DNA of 38,201 nt from Terriglobia bacterium (GTDB taxonomy: Bacteria > Acidobacteriota > Terriglobia > UBA7540): contig DASTAW010000053.1 of assembly GCA_035712365.1 (NCBI GenBank), positions 1-38,201 of the forward strand. Direction: 5' to 3'. A program made the position numbers and the translations under genes. The notes under the pieces were generated by a model. That model worked only from the letters and a program-made list of their open reading frames with translations. It made no database searches and was not told the origin of the DNA. This document shows positions 17,355 through 26,604 of this stretch, in pieces. Positions within the stretch are counted from its first letter, which is position 1. Each line of letters starts with the position of its first letter.

Positions 17355-18293
17355 CTAAACCTTCAGCAGCACCATGATCTTCAGCTGATTCGTGAAGCTC
17401 TCGGGAGGCTGAAACCCTGCGGGTGTTCCCGGGAAGCCTGTCTGCAAGATCGGATTTTGCAGCAACGTGATGCCAACCATGTCAAAGTTGTGATGCGCCA
17501 CCTGGATCTGTGTTGGCGCCTGGGAGGGATCGGTTGTGGCGGGAGCGTAATTGATGGTCTTTCGTGGAACCATCTTGAACCAGATGTCATCCCATGCGCC
17601 CTGCTCCTTCAGCTGCTTTACGCTTCTTTTTTCTCCACAGCATTTCTCAAACCACGGAGAGTGGCAGTACTGGTCGGCGTCAAACTCATCGTTGGGGTCG
17701 CCCCAGAAAGCCTTCCAGAACTCGGTCTCCAGTTCATCGAGCGTCGAGGTATCTGCGTACTTGACCTTGTAGAGGGCAAGCATGTCGGCGAACAGGACGC
17801 GAAAAGGCTGCGCATCTGAGGCTTCAATGGGCGCCTTAGTGTTGGTCGCTTTTACAGTGATGGTCCGCTCGCTGGTGTGGTAGAGAAAGAAGTTCACCCA
17901 CATGGGCGTGGCGTCATTGTCGCCCTTGGAGCAAACCGCGGGGAAATAGTCGAGCTGATAGATGTCCGCGAGCGGAAAGGATTTGAGACCGTGCTTGATG
18001 ATTTTTTCCTTGCCGGTCTGCAGGCGGTTGAAGGAGCGGAAATAGCCCGTCCTGAGCGGGAGGATTTCTTCGGCCTTGGTCAGGATGTCTTTGGTCAACT
18101 GATCAGGGGTCTGCCCGCCCAGCGTGTCCGCATCATTGGCGTGGCCGACGCTCTTGACATTGTCCACCGCCGTCTTGATCTGGGCAGCGATGTCTTTCTT
18201 GATGTCCACTTGCATTTCATTCCAGATTTCCGCAGTGATCAGATCGCCGGGGTTCTGCTTGATGTATGGGTCGGGTAAATTGCTGGTTGCCAT
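17355..18293 (-). CDS. Fibre-like tail protein (putative receptor-binding or fibre-anchor)
   Basis: The 312-aa protein starts after a strong AAGGAGAAATTACC. The N-terminus PYIKQNPGDLITAEIWNEMQ is the short anchor segment common at the start of phage and injection-system tail-fibre proteins. A helical stretch follows (DIKKDIAAQIKTAVDNVKSV, about residues 30-50), then HANDADTLGGQTPDQL, a phrase frequent in trimeric fibre proteins. The C-terminal two-thirds are unrecognised, with several cysteines (YCHSPWFEKCCGEK). Position downstream of baseplate J and the gpI-like gene is where fibre genes usually sit. Target binding is an inference. Confidence 0.65.
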   Translation of the reverse strand: MATSNLPDPYIKQNPGDLITAEIWNEMQVDIKKDIAAQIKTAVDNVKSVGHANDADTLGGQTPDQLTKDILTKAEEILPLRTGYFRSFNRLQTGKEKIIKHGLKSFPLADIYQLDYFPAVCSKGDNDATPMWVNFFLYHTSERTITVKATNTKAPIEASDAQPFRVLFADMLALYKVKYADTSTLDELETEFWKAFWGDPNDEFDADQYCHSPWFEKCCGEKRSVKQLKEQGAWDDIWFKMVPRKTINYAPATTDPSQAPTQIQVAHHNFDMVGITLLQNPILQTGFPGTPAGFQPPESFTNQLKIMVLLKV

Positions 18294-18321
18294 GTTGGTA
18301 ATTTCTCCTTGTCTCTGAAAA

Positions 18322-21300
18322 TCAATCTTTCGGTTCCGCGCGGTCTCTTGTAACCCGGGCGTGCACGCCCGCGGCCTTGCTCTGAAGCACGCCTGCCGGC
18401 CGCGGCTTGAGCATCTCGCCGGTCAGCGGCGGCAGAGGGTCTTCGCCGGACGCAAGTATCCTGCCCGCGAAGACCGTTTGCCGAGCGTTCTCAAAACGCG
18501 CGCCCTGGTAGCCGACCGTCATATCAAACCTGGCGGGCGCCGCCTTGCGCGCCGTAACTTCAATGGTGTTTCCCCATGTCCCGGTCTGAATGGCCTTCAC
18601 TTCAATGAAGCCGGGAACACCAGGTTCCGCCAGATAGACGGCCGCCTGATCGGTGTCAGTTCCGCCGGTGAGCTTTCTGGCGCGCGGATGACGGAAGGGC
18701 ATCAGCATCGGCTCCCATCCCAGGGGCACGCGCGGCACACTGCTCGCCGTGACCAGATTCGACTTGCCGTTGATACGCGTCTTGATGTAGTCCTCATCGG
18801 TTTCCGGTTCCATGACCACGCCGGTGTAAGACTCTGGGGCGCTTCCGGGCTGTCCGAAGCGCGCCTGGCCAAAGCAGGCGCCGAATTTTTCCGGCAGATC
18901 AGCCGGCAGGTTGACGAAGAAGGCCCCCGGCTGATGGTTGTTCCAGCGCAGAGTGACCTGGACCTTTGGAGCGGCATCGCCTCCGGCAAAAACCGCGGCC
19001 TCGGGCACTTCAGGTTTGAGCTTCGGCATGCAGGAGAGCAGGCTCACGTTGAACACGCCCTGCTCGACACACTGGCCACCGGCAAATCTGGCATGATCGA
19101 AGGCGGCGTGATTGAAGCGCGCTCCATCAGCCGCCATATAGGTGAAGTCTGACCGGCCGCGTGGAAGGCGCAGGGCTGCAGATTTCTCCAGCTCTTCAGC
19201 CACCACTAACTGCGATGATGGCTTCTCGAATACTTTTCTGCATAGACTCTGCGGTTGTTCGGTACCCGCGCCGATGGAAACACAGGGATAGGACTCCGGT
19301 GCCGCAGTGCTGTCATCCGCCGGGCCCTGTATGGTCACGTCAAACAAGGTCTCCAGCGAATCAACCAGCATCAGCGGCACGCCGCCTTCGCCGGGATAAA
19401 TGTTTCCCTGGGCCAGCACTACATGGTCCAATTGCGAGGCAAATCCAATTCCGGCCCCGGCGCGCAGGGTCACGATGGTTGCCTGGTTCGTATCGGCCAG
19501 CACGTAGCCGCCCGCCTTCCATTGCAGTTTCCCCACCACACCGGCGCGGCCGTCAGCGGCAGTCACCTCATTGGGCACGGGCAGCACCGCTGGTTTCACC
19601 GCGACCGTGATGCTTCCGCCCTCAAGTCCACTGCGACGCGCACGCAGAATCGTGATGTTTCGTGCCGGCGGGTGGTCCAGCTGCAGTGAAGCCTGGCTTT
19701 GGTAGCCTCCGCCCAGACGGAGAGGTCCGCTGTACGGGACAACCACCTGCCGTCCCAACGGTCCGGAGAGAATGCCGACAGCGGACGAATGCTTTCCTGC
19801 TGCGGTCACGATTTCCGCGCGCAGGCCGCTCTTCTCGTCCCGGCGTAATTTCAGTGTGCATCCAGAGGGCACCGCATCCAGTACGCGGACGCGCATTCCT
19901 GTGGAGCGATTGACCAGTTCGGCCCCGGCCACGCCCTGGGGAGCGGTGATTTCAATCTCAAGATCAGAATCCGCGGCGCTCGGGTTATGGATGGAAAAAT
20001 TGCCGCCATGCCGCAATGAAAGCGTCTGCTCAGCAGGCATCTCCGGATATTCCACGAGCTCGAGCACGCGCACCGGCAGGATTTCCAGACTGCTGAGCTC
20101 GCCGCGAGTCGGGGAGTTCAATACCAGATGGGCGCCATCGCCCGCTGTGGCCATGCCGGGAAAGACCGCGTTGATTTTGGCGGCAATCTCATCGAGAAAC
20201 GTCTGGTCTGGCTTGGCGCCGGAAATATCAATGTCCGCCGCACGCCCGCCATCAACCGCCAAACGGAGAATCCGCCGCTCGCCGAGGTCAGCACCCGCCA
20301 GCAGATCGACTGTTCCTGTAATGGTGGCCGGGGCGGGGTCGTTGCCACGCGTCATGTTCGGCGCGTCCCTCATGAGACGCTGAAACGCGCCATCGGAAGT
20401 GAAGAAGTCAATCGCCAGCTTTCCCGGGAAGCCGGCAGTTGGGCTTTTCAGGGTCAAACGGTTTCCATCCGGAGAGGAAGCGATCGGCTTGTTTGTGGCC
20501 TTGTTGATCGCGGCGATGATTTCGGGCAAAGTCACGGCGGCGGGATTCGCGGCGCCGCCGGCGCAATCAATGGTTTGCAGAGCGCCGCCGTCAATCCCCA
20601 GTCGCAGGAACCGGGACAATCGGAGATCGACTCCGCCGCTGATGTCTTTGCTGCCGGTCGCTTCGGGAGCAACTGCCGCCTGTCCATGATAGGAACGCGG
20701 GCCGATGCCAAAGATGGCTTTGGTGGCGTCACCGCCGCTGGGCGTAAGAAATTCGATTTTGCTGCCTGCCCCCCGCGTAGGCGAGGTGAGGACGATCATC
20801 TTTCCCACCGCCGTCGCTACCACGGTGTTCAATTGCGCGTTGATGCGCGTCACGATCTCGCCCTGGCTGGTATGCGCAGGATCGGCACCGGCACAGTCAA
20901 TCTCAACCGGCGTGGCCCCATCGATGGCCAGTTTGACCTTGCTGGCCGCGCTCAGGTCCAGGCCGGCGCTGAGATCAACGGTCCCCTGGAAGGTCACGCG
21001 CGTGGCATCGCTGCCGGAAAGGTTCAACGGCTGCAGCCCCAGCGTGGCCGAAACATCCTGCGCGATCACCGGCCGGAACTCAAGGCTGCTGGCCGCGCCC
21101 CGCGTGGGTGAAGTGAAATACAGGACACGGCCGTCATGCGAAGCCACCCTGGAGTTGCCCGTCGAATCAATCCGGGTATTGATGGCCTCGACCATTTCAT
21201 CGAGCATGGCCACCCGCGGGCGTGGGGACTTGAGCGAGCAGTCGATAAGCATGGCCGGGCCGCCATCGATGCTCAGTTGAAGAAACGGGTCAACGCGCAG

Positions 21301-23229
21301 GTCGACGCCCCGGCTGAGATCGGCATTGCCGGCTACGCGAGCTGCAGCCGCTTCTGTTCCATACGTCTTCCCGTACGCCTTTGCCTCAAGTGCCTCCGGC
21401 ATCCCCAGAACTTTCAGCGAGGCTTCAGCGGTGAAAAACGCCCGGGTCACGAAACGGCGTGTCAGGCTATGCTCCAGCGGCACAAGCGCCACGCTGCTGG
21501 AAGCGCCCACAGTGGCCGAGGTAAGCGCCAGGCGCTGGCCGTCGCTGCTTGCAATCCCTGTCCCCAGCGCCGCATTGATGGCGGCTGCCACCTCAGCGAG
21601 AGTCATCGCCAGACGGTCCTGAGCCCCGTTCCAGAAATCCACGGTCGTCGCTTCCCCGCCATCGAGAGCAACACGCAGCACGTGCAGTGCGCCCACATTC
21701 ACAGTGCCTGCTGGAATGGCTTTGCCTTCCATGCGCGCAGCCGTGGCGGGCTGGCCCAGAGATTCGCGGACGGCAATGCCGAAGATCGCAAACGTGGCAT
21801 CAGCGGTCGCGGGCTTGAAGAATTCCACCGATGAGGCCGCGCCCTGCGTGGGTGATGCCAGGGTCACTGACTTGCCGTCCTGCGTGGCAATCTGCTTTCC
21901 GGCCGCGTTGTTGATGGCCGAGGCAATCTCGGCAGCGGTGGTGGCTGACGAGGTCGCGCCCGCGCAGTTGATCAGCAGGTGCGGACCTCCATCCAGCGAT
22001 ACCTCAATGTTGAAGACATGACTGAGATCAATACCCTGACTAAGATCGGCGGTACTGGTTGCCTTCGCTGGCTGTGGACTTTGGCCGAGATGGAGACCAC
22101 CCACCGGACCGAAAAGGGTCTGCGTAGCGTCTTGCGCGGCGGGAGATTGAATCTGGATCACGCTGGCAAAGCCGGTCAACTGTGAAGTCAGCTTCAAAAA
22201 ATGACCGTCGTGCGAAGCTACGTTTATTCCCAGGGCACCGTTAATGGCGTCAACAATCTGCTGAAGGGTGGTGGCGGCAGGGTTGCTCCCGGCGCAGTCC
22301 ACTTCGGCGAGATGAGAACCGTCGATCAGCAGGCGCAGATAGCGCCGGTCAGAAAGGTCAACTCCGCCGGCAAGATCGACCGTGCCGACCACCCGCGCGG
22401 AATCCTGGTCAGAGCCGCGGTAACGGCGGGGAAGAAGGCCGAGCAGTTGAACGGCAGCGTCGGAGGCTACTTCCTGCACCGCCACCTTGCTCCCGGCGCC
22501 CGCCGTGGGCGACTGCAGGAGCAGGCGCTTGCCATCGCGGCTGAAGGCAATCTTGGATGGGAACTTGGAATTAATGGCGTCAACAAGGTCCGTAACGCTC
22601 GCCGCAGCCGGATCGGCGACCAGAGAAACCAAGTCCAGAATCACCGGCGGCGTTGCGTCAATCTGGAGCGCGAGCTTAGAAGACGGACGCAAATCAATCT
22701 TGCCGGAAAGATCGACCATCCCCTGAATCCGCGCTGCCTGGGCCGGTGAGCCCTGGGCGGTCAATACCAGGGACTCAAACAGCAGGTCAAGCGCATCATC
22801 TCCCTGGGGCTCCACCGTGGTGAGTGTGTCCCCGTCTCGTTTCCACCATGGGTCCAACTGGTTGTAGGAGTCTTGGATCACCAGCCCGAGGGCCTCGGCG
22901 GCCACGCGCAGGATCCCCAGGACCGTAGGCGTGCCCTCCAGAAATGTGCGGACATAGCGCTTGAGGTGCGCCCGGAATTCTTCCACGTCTTCGTCATCGC
23001 GCGGGGCCAGGCCGTAGAGTGAAGCGATTCGCGCCAGGTCATCGATGATAGCTTCTCCCTGGTCGGCGGTATCAACCCAGTGCGAGCGCATCACGGCCAC
23101 CAGGGTGTTTTCCGCCTGCAACAGTTCGTTGCCATACGCATCCACCACCGAATACAACGCGGTGGGCCCCGGCAGCGCGCGAAACGTACCGGGCAGATAA
23201 CTCAGGATGCGGTCAGTCTTGGTCGGCAT
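18322..23229 (-). CDS. gpI-like baseplate protein extended by eight ~110-aa repeats
   Basis: The first ~150 of 1635 residues (RILSYLPGTFRAL ... FRAHLKRYVRTFLEGTPTVLGILRVAAEALGL) match the pattern of phage tail protein I/baseplate wedge-end proteins, which follow gpJ in P2-like tails. Residues ~167-1055 are eight repeats sharing VDLS-GVDLS, L-L-IDGG, IDCAG, EI-AIN, ASHDG--L-LTSPT-GA-SS and a DA--LFG-like end. The EI-AIN..IAS-DG..L-LTS core resembles the 'hook IN' motif of flagellar FliD/FlgK. Residues ~1060-1635 are beta-rich and unassigned, ending in KAIQTGTWGNTIEVTARKA, which recalls a sheath-domain strand. The start is 1 nt after the gpJ stop, a tight coupling. Probably a baseplate-attached elongated fibre or collar; the role of the repeats is unknown. 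Confidence 0.8.
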   Translation of the reverse strand: MPTKTDRILSYLPGTFRALPGPTALYSVVDAYGNELLQAENTLVAVMRSHWVDTADQGEAIIDDLARIASLYGLAPRDDEDVEEFRAHLKRYVRTFLEGTPTVLGILRVAAEALGLVIQDSYNQLDPWWKRDGDTLTTVEPQGDDALDLLFESLVLTAQGSPAQAARIQGMVDLSGKIDLRPSSKLALQIDATPPVILDLVSLVADPAAASVTDLVDAINSKFPSKIAFSRDGKRLLLQSPTAGAGSKVAVQEVASDAAVQLLGLLPRRYRGSDQDSARVVGTVDLAGGVDLSDRRYLRLLIDGSHLAEVDCAGSNPAATTLQQIVDAINGALGINVASHDGHFLKLTSQLTGFASVIQIQSPAAQDATQTLFGPVGGLHLGQSPQPAKATSTADLSQGIDLSHVFNIEVSLDGGPHLLINCAGATSSATTAAEIASAINNAAGKQIATQDGKSVTLASPTQGAASSVEFFKPATADATFAIFGIAVRESLGQPATAARMEGKAIPAGTVNVGALHVLRVALDGGEATTVDFWNGAQDRLAMTLAEVAAAINAALGTGIASSDGQRLALTSATVGASSSVALVPLEHSLTRRFVTRAFFTAEASLKVLGMPEALEAKAYGKTYGTEAAAARVAGNADLSRGVDLRVDPFLQLSIDGGPAMLIDCSLKSPRPRVAMLDEMVEAINTRIDSTGNSRVASHDGRVLYFTSPTRGAASSLEFRPVIAQDVSATLGLQPLNLSGSDATRVTFQGTVDLSAGLDLSAASKVKLAIDGATPVEIDCAGADPAHTSQGEIVTRINAQLNTVVATAVGKMIVLTSPTRGAGSKIEFLTPSGGDATKAIFGIGPRSYHGQAAVAPEATGSKDISGGVDLRLSRFLRLGIDGGALQTIDCAGGAANPAAVTLPEIIAAINKATNKPIASSPDGNRLTLKSPTAGFPGKLAIDFFTSDGAFQRLMRDAPNMTRGNDPAPATITGTVDLLAGADLGERRILRLAVDGGRAADIDISGAKPDQTFLDEIAAKINAVFPGMATAGDGAHLVLNSPTRGELSSLEILPVRVLELVEYPEMPAEQTLSLRHGGNFSIHNPSAADSDLEIEITAPQGVAGAELVNRSTGMRVRVLDAVPSGCTLKLRRDEKSGLRAEIVTAAGKHSSAVGILSGPLGRQVVVPYSGPLRLGGGYQSQASLQLDHPPARNITILRARRSGLEGGSITVAVKPAVLPVPNEVTAADGRAGVVGKLQWKAGGYVLADTNQATIVTLRAGAGIGFASQLDHVVLAQGNIYPGEGGVPLMLVDSLETLFDVTIQGPADDSTAAPESYPCVSIGAGTEQPQSLCRKVFEKPSSQLVVAEELEKSAALRLPRGRSDFTYMAADGARFNHAAFDHARFAGGQCVEQGVFNVSLLSCMPKLKPEVPEAAVFAGGDAAPKVQVTLRWNNHQPGAFFVNLPADLPEKFGACFGQARFGQPGSAPESYTGVVMEPETDEDYIKTRINGKSNLVTASSVPRVPLGWEPMLMPFRHPRARKLTGGTDTDQAAVYLAEPGVPGFIEVKAIQTGTWGNTIEVTARKAAPARFDMTVGYQGARFENARQTVFAGRILASGEDPLPPLTGEMLKPRPAGVLQSKAAGVHARVTRDRAEPKD
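20065..22731 (-). repeat. Eight tandem protein-level repeats (~110 aa each) within the gpI-like gene
   Basis: Repeat starts are at about residues 168, 279, 390, 500, 630, 747, 857 and 969 of the 1635-aa protein. Repeats 3, 5 and 6 are most alike (SPT-GAASS-EF, SPTRGAASSLEF, SPTRGAGSKIEF). Repeat 4 is the most diverged and carries an insertion (about residues 585-628). Units are diverged at DNA level, so the array is old rather than a fresh expansion. Confidence 0.85.
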
Positions 23230-23230
23230 C

Positions 23231-24829
23231 TCAGCGCTCCACCAGAAGAATGTCGTCAGGTGTCAGGTCGAGCGCTACGGTCCAGTCTTCGCCGTTCACC
23301 TTGGCGACGACCTGGAACGTGCCGGCCTCGATCTCCTGGTCCGTCGCGCGCTGGCCACCCGGTCCCTGTACCAGGCTGCGATCGGCAATGCGGCGTTCGG
23401 AAGGCGGGCCGGGGGCCGCATCCGAGATGACAGTGGTCACGGCGGCGCGCACAGCGTCGCTGTTGCCGGCCGGGGCCGATTGCACTGCCTGCAGAATCAG
23501 ATCGACAAGGGCCTGCGCTCCGGGCTTGCCGATATCGGCCCTCCAGGTCAGGACATCAACGACCTTGATGTTTTTAGGATCGCCCACTTCCTTCACGTCT
23601 TTGACGATGGCTTTGATGATGTCGGCGCCGCTCGCCGGCTTGCCCGCATCCAGGCCGTCGGTGTATTGCTGGACGGAAGCAATCACCTCGCCCACAACCT
23701 TCATCTTTCCCGCGGCCGTCAAGCCTGAGGAAATGGAGATGACCATGCGCAGTTTGAAAAAAACGTATTTGGCCACCAGCGCAGTCAGCACGCCGGCAGC
23801 CCGCGTCTCGTTTACCGCCGACCGCAGACTTTCGAAACGCTCAGGAGAACTCTGCACCAGCAGCACCACGTTGCCTGGGTCCGATTGCTTACCGGGAGCG
23901 CCGTTCGGGTCCCAGATCTCGGTCAGCACCGCGCGCTCTTCAAAGACCACGCGCGTCAGCGCCGCCAGGGTAGCTTTGTCGAGCCCCTGGAGCTTGGCTT
24001 TGGCGCGTAACCGAAGGTCATCATCACTCTCGTCGTCGGCGCCGAGCACGGTGGCGTCAAAATTGGTGACCCGGGTGATTCCGGTGATCGCCTGTTGCAG
24101 AGTCGTAATGGCTCCCGCGGGCTGGACGCCTTTGCTGCCCTTGAAATCATCACCGGCGCGCACGGGGACATCGATGCGCGGCTGGCCCCGCTGCAGAGTT
24201 CTCGGCTGGGTCGTGACAAACTCCGCCTCACCCTTGGTGGTGCTCAACAAGGTCCCTTCGGGAATCGTGATGTTGCCGTCTGCGGCCGCCGGATCGCGGA
24301 AAAAGGTCACCAGTCCTCTGGCAAACTCTTTGGTCTTGCGCGTTACATCCAGGATAGAAACGACCAGCTCGAGCGACTGTCCTTTGGCAGTGTCAATGAA
24401 TCCCGCCAGATAGGCGGCATTGACTTCTTGAAAGACGGTGGCGATTTCCCGCCCCACCGCTTCGCTGAGCGTGCGGGTCACGCTGCCCACGTTGATGTCG
24501 GTCAGTGGCGAAAGACTTTGGCTGGCCGGGAAATAGTTGACGTAAAAAGTAGTGTCATCGTCAGGACCGTGGCCGCCTTTCTGCCACACGACGGCGTTGT
24601 CGCCTTCCGAAAAAACGTAGTCGATCTCTTTCTGGAAGGTCTGGTGTTTCTGGTCCTGGGTACCGGAGATGCTGCGGATATCGCTCGCCCGACGCGAAAG
24701 CACGTACAGGTCTTCCTTGACATCGTAGAAGATCGGCTCTTTGACCACACCGCCGGTCACGGCGGTCAGAATGTCATCCACCACTTCCAGGTACGGACGG
24801 TCAATCAGGTTTGCAGTTGCCGGGTTCAC
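23231..24829 (-). CDS. Baseplate J-like protein
   Basis: The 532-aa protein has the baseplate J layout: an N-terminal segment, then GNITIPEGTLLSTTKGEAEFVTTQPRTL, a domain opening typical of gpJ/T4 gp6 proteins, then VQPAGAITTLQQAITGITRVTNFDATVLGADDESDDDLRLRAKAKLQG, the most conserved J signature (about residues 230-275). The C-terminal extension (IADRSLVQGPGGQRATDQEIEAGTF) is less typical. In contractile tails gpJ forms the wedges of the baseplate that link hub and fibres. The gene starts with GTG in a GTGA overlap with the gp25 gene, showing translational coupling. Confidence 0.92.
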   Translation of the reverse strand: MNPATANLIDRPYLEVVDDILTAVTGGVVKEPIFYDVKEDLYVLSRRASDIRSISGTQDQKHQTFQKEIDYVFSEGDNAVVWQKGGHGPDDDTTFYVNYFPASQSLSPLTDINVGSVTRTLSEAVGREIATVFQEVNAAYLAGFIDTAKGQSLELVVSILDVTRKTKEFARGLVTFFRDPAAADGNITIPEGTLLSTTKGEAEFVTTQPRTLQRGQPRIDVPVRAGDDFKGSKGVQPAGAITTLQQAITGITRVTNFDATVLGADDESDDDLRLRAKAKLQGLDKATLAALTRVVFEERAVLTEIWDPNGAPGKQSDPGNVVLLVQSSPERFESLRSAVNETRAAGVLTALVAKYVFFKLRMVISISSGLTAAGKMKVVGEVIASVQQYTDGLDAGKPASGADIIKAIVKDVKEVGDPKNIKVVDVLTWRADIGKPGAQALVDLILQAVQSAPAGNSDAVRAAVTTVISDAAPGPPSERRIADRSLVQGPGGQRATDQEIEAGTFQVVAKVNGEDWTVALDLTPDDILLVER

Positions 24830-25296
24830 GGTTTACCGCCTCCTTGCAGGAAGAAAGGAAAAACAAGATTCAAGGGAGTGTCGCTGTCGATGACCGACAG
24901 AGTCATGCTGATGTCGATCTGGTCGCGGCGGGCCAGGTTTGGCGTAACCGTCAAGCGGAGGACTTTTTTGATGCGCGGCTCCAGGGCCAGGGCCTGCAAG
25001 ACGTACATCTTCGCGCGATTGCGATTGGTGTCGTTGTTCAGCTCGCCAATCAATTCAGACAATCGCGAACCGTAGTCAGGGTGCCCAAGCAGCGCCAGTT
25101 CGCCCATGGGGGTCAGGAAGCGCAGAAGCAGTGCCTGCTCCAGATTTTCATTGCCGGCAAGCGTCTGCAAATCGACCTGACGGGTTTCAGGCCGCGTCCC
25201 GTAGAACAAATCGCTGCCGCGCGCGCGGTCGTTCTGAAATTCCAGGTTGCCCAGCAATTTCAGGTCGGCTCCGAATCTTTCTTGTAAGAACGCCAC
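24826..25296 (-). CDS. gp25-like baseplate protein (GPW/gp25 family)
   Basis: The 156-aa protein includes the family's characteristic TPMGELALLGHPDYGSRLSELIGE (about residues 80-105), with the conserved G-HP-YGS. gp25 nucleates sheath polymerisation at the baseplate in T4, P2, type VI secretion and extracellular injection systems. GTG start after AAGGAGCAGGAAGCT. N-terminal ~60 residues (FGADLKLLGNLEFQNDRARGSDLF) look specific to injection systems of this sort rather than phages, but I am unsure of this. Confidence 0.92.
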   Translation of the reverse strand: MAFLQERFGADLKLLGNLEFQNDRARGSDLFYGTRPETRQVDLQTLAGNENLEQALLLRFLTPMGELALLGHPDYGSRLSELIGELNNDTNRNRAKMYVLQALALEPRIKKVLRLTVTPNLARRDQIDISMTLSVIDSDTPLNLVFPFFLQGGGKP

Positions 25297-25360
25297 AGCT
25301 TCCTGCTCCTTGTTTCATCGGGAATGAGCATGGCTTTTCCCTCTACCTTTACTTATGGCT

Positions 25361-25693
25361 TTACGGCGGCCATTGGTCGGTTACAAACGGGGCCGCCGGG
25401 GGCCCGACAATGGAAAGAATCCCCGGCGGACTGGGAATGAAATCTCCCATGCGCACCAGAGGACGTCCACCCACGCTCACTCCCGAACTGCCCAGCGGGC
25501 CAATGACCAGCGGATAAGGGAAGCCCCATACTGAGTTGATCATCAGGCAGAGCGAGCCGGAGGTCGCCAGCGGCATGCCGCCTGCAGTGATCACCGGCGG
25601 AAAGATGCCGACGATCGTTCCCGTATCCGGCGGCCCCGAGGCGCCCGGGGTCACGATCACTGTGCAACCGATAGTGACCGGAAATCCTGGCAT
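25361..25693 (-). CDS. PAAR-like spike-tip protein
   Basis: The 110-aa, glycine/proline-rich protein has the hydrophobic repeat pattern of PAAR-like tips: TIGCTVIVTPGAS, PVITAGGMPLATSGSLCLMI, SVGGRPLVRMGDFIPSPPG. The 'G-PL-TSGS' and 'GRPLVRMGD' turns parallel the PAAR repeat that folds into a cone. It lies directly next to the gpV-like spike gene, where PAAR genes of contractile systems are found. It would cap the spike and may help puncture membranes; one cysteine (C10) and no histidine cluster are seen, so metal binding at the tip is uncertain. Confidence 0.8.
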   Translation of the reverse strand: MPGFPVTIGCTVIVTPGASGPPDTGTIVGIFPPVITAGGMPLATSGSLCLMINSVWGFPYPLVIGPLGSSGVSVGGRPLVRMGDFIPSPPGILSIVGPPAAPFVTDQWPP

Positions 25694-25711
25694 AAGTCCT
25701 TCTCCATGCTC

Positions 25712-26515
25712 CTAAACAGAAAATGAAGTCATTCCATTCACTGCAATGGTTGCTCCCTGCAAGGTCGCCGAAGCGCCACCATCCACAATTGCGCTGGTGT
25801 TGCCTTTGAAAGATGCCTGAGTCTGCGCCTCAATGTTCACCTGCAACTGGCCTTTGATGTTCACGTTCATACCTTCAATGCTGATGTCGTCGTTGGCCTT
25901 CAGTGTCATGGCACCGGCGGCCTCCACGATCACGTCTCCATCCTGGTTCATGGTGATTTTGGTTTGTCCGGCCATAATGATGACCGTGCCGCCGGTCGCG
26001 TTCGTCTGGTCGAGAGTCATCTCGCTCTTGCCCGCTGTGGCCTGCACAGTACCGTCGTTCATGCGTACAGTGATCTTGGGAGGCATTTCCACGATCATCT
26101 CCCGGGGCGGCGAATTGTCTTGATGATTGCGGATGGCTGCTTTGATGGTCTTGTCATCAGCGGCCGCCAGAGGCAGACGGAAGATCACCTCATCGGAGTC
26201 ATTAAGAGGCGCACGGTCGGCATCGTTGTACAACCTCCCAATAATCACCGGCTGGTTCACATCGCCTTTGTCGAACCCCACCAGGACCAGGTCGCCTATG
26301 TTGGGAATGGCCGCCGTACCGATATGTCCGGTAGCCACCGGCACATGCTTCAGCAGCAGGCCACTGTTCTTCAGCCGGACGTCACAACCGTAGTTGTCAC
26401 TGTCGCCACTGGCGCTGTGCGGATTCACGGCATCCACCAGCCCCAGCTCCGTGATCCGGACGTTTCTCAACTCGTGGCGGATGATCTCCTGAATTGTGTC
26501 AATGATCGTGCTCAT
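25712..26515 (-). CDS. Central spike protein, phage baseplate assembly protein V/VgrG C-terminal type
   Basis: The 267-aa protein has an OB-fold-like N-terminal domain (about residues 20-110: YGCDVRLKNSG..HVPVATGHIGTAAIPNIGDLVLVGFDKGDVNQPVIIGRLYN), the standard gp45/gpV segment. It is followed by a long stretch of short beta repeats (MNDGTVQATAGKSEMTLDQ, TKITMNQDGDVIVEAAGAMTLKANDDISIEG) that fit the triple-stranded beta-helix spike. The protein would trimerise below the hub and carry the PAAR-like tip. Short C-terminus, no fused effector domain. Confidence 0.92.
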   Translation of the reverse strand: MSTIIDTIQEIIRHELRNVRITELGLVDAVNPHSASGDSDNYGCDVRLKNSGLLLKHVPVATGHIGTAAIPNIGDLVLVGFDKGDVNQPVIIGRLYNDADRAPLNDSDEVIFRLPLAAADDKTIKAAIRNHQDNSPPREMIVEMPPKITVRMNDGTVQATAGKSEMTLDQTNATGGTVIIMAGQTKITMNQDGDVIVEAAGAMTLKANDDISIEGMNVNIKGQLQVNIEAQTQASFKGNTSAIVDGGASATLQGATIAVNGMTSFSV

Positions 26516-26604
26516 ATTCTGCGTGCCTTCAACCTTTCCCGAACCGGCAATGAAAAATCTTTGTTCTTCCTTTGCGTCCTGCGCGGTGAAAAGGCTTTAC
26601 TGCT

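Noticed and set aside
20065-22731. CRISPR or DNA-level repeat array
   Set aside because: The repetition is at the protein level, ~330 bp period and diverged in DNA, in one open reading frame.
24095-25075. Long plus-strand open frames opposite the tail genes (also at 15791-16468, 20128-21111, 23250-24413, 30440-31948 and others)
   Set aside because: They are antisense to genes with clear tail signatures, have biased compositions typical of shadow frames in G+C-rich DNA, and show no family motifs.
24826-25296. gp25 gene as a lysozyme
   Set aside because: The family has lysozyme-like names in some databases but the match is to the structural GPW/gp25 baseplate family.
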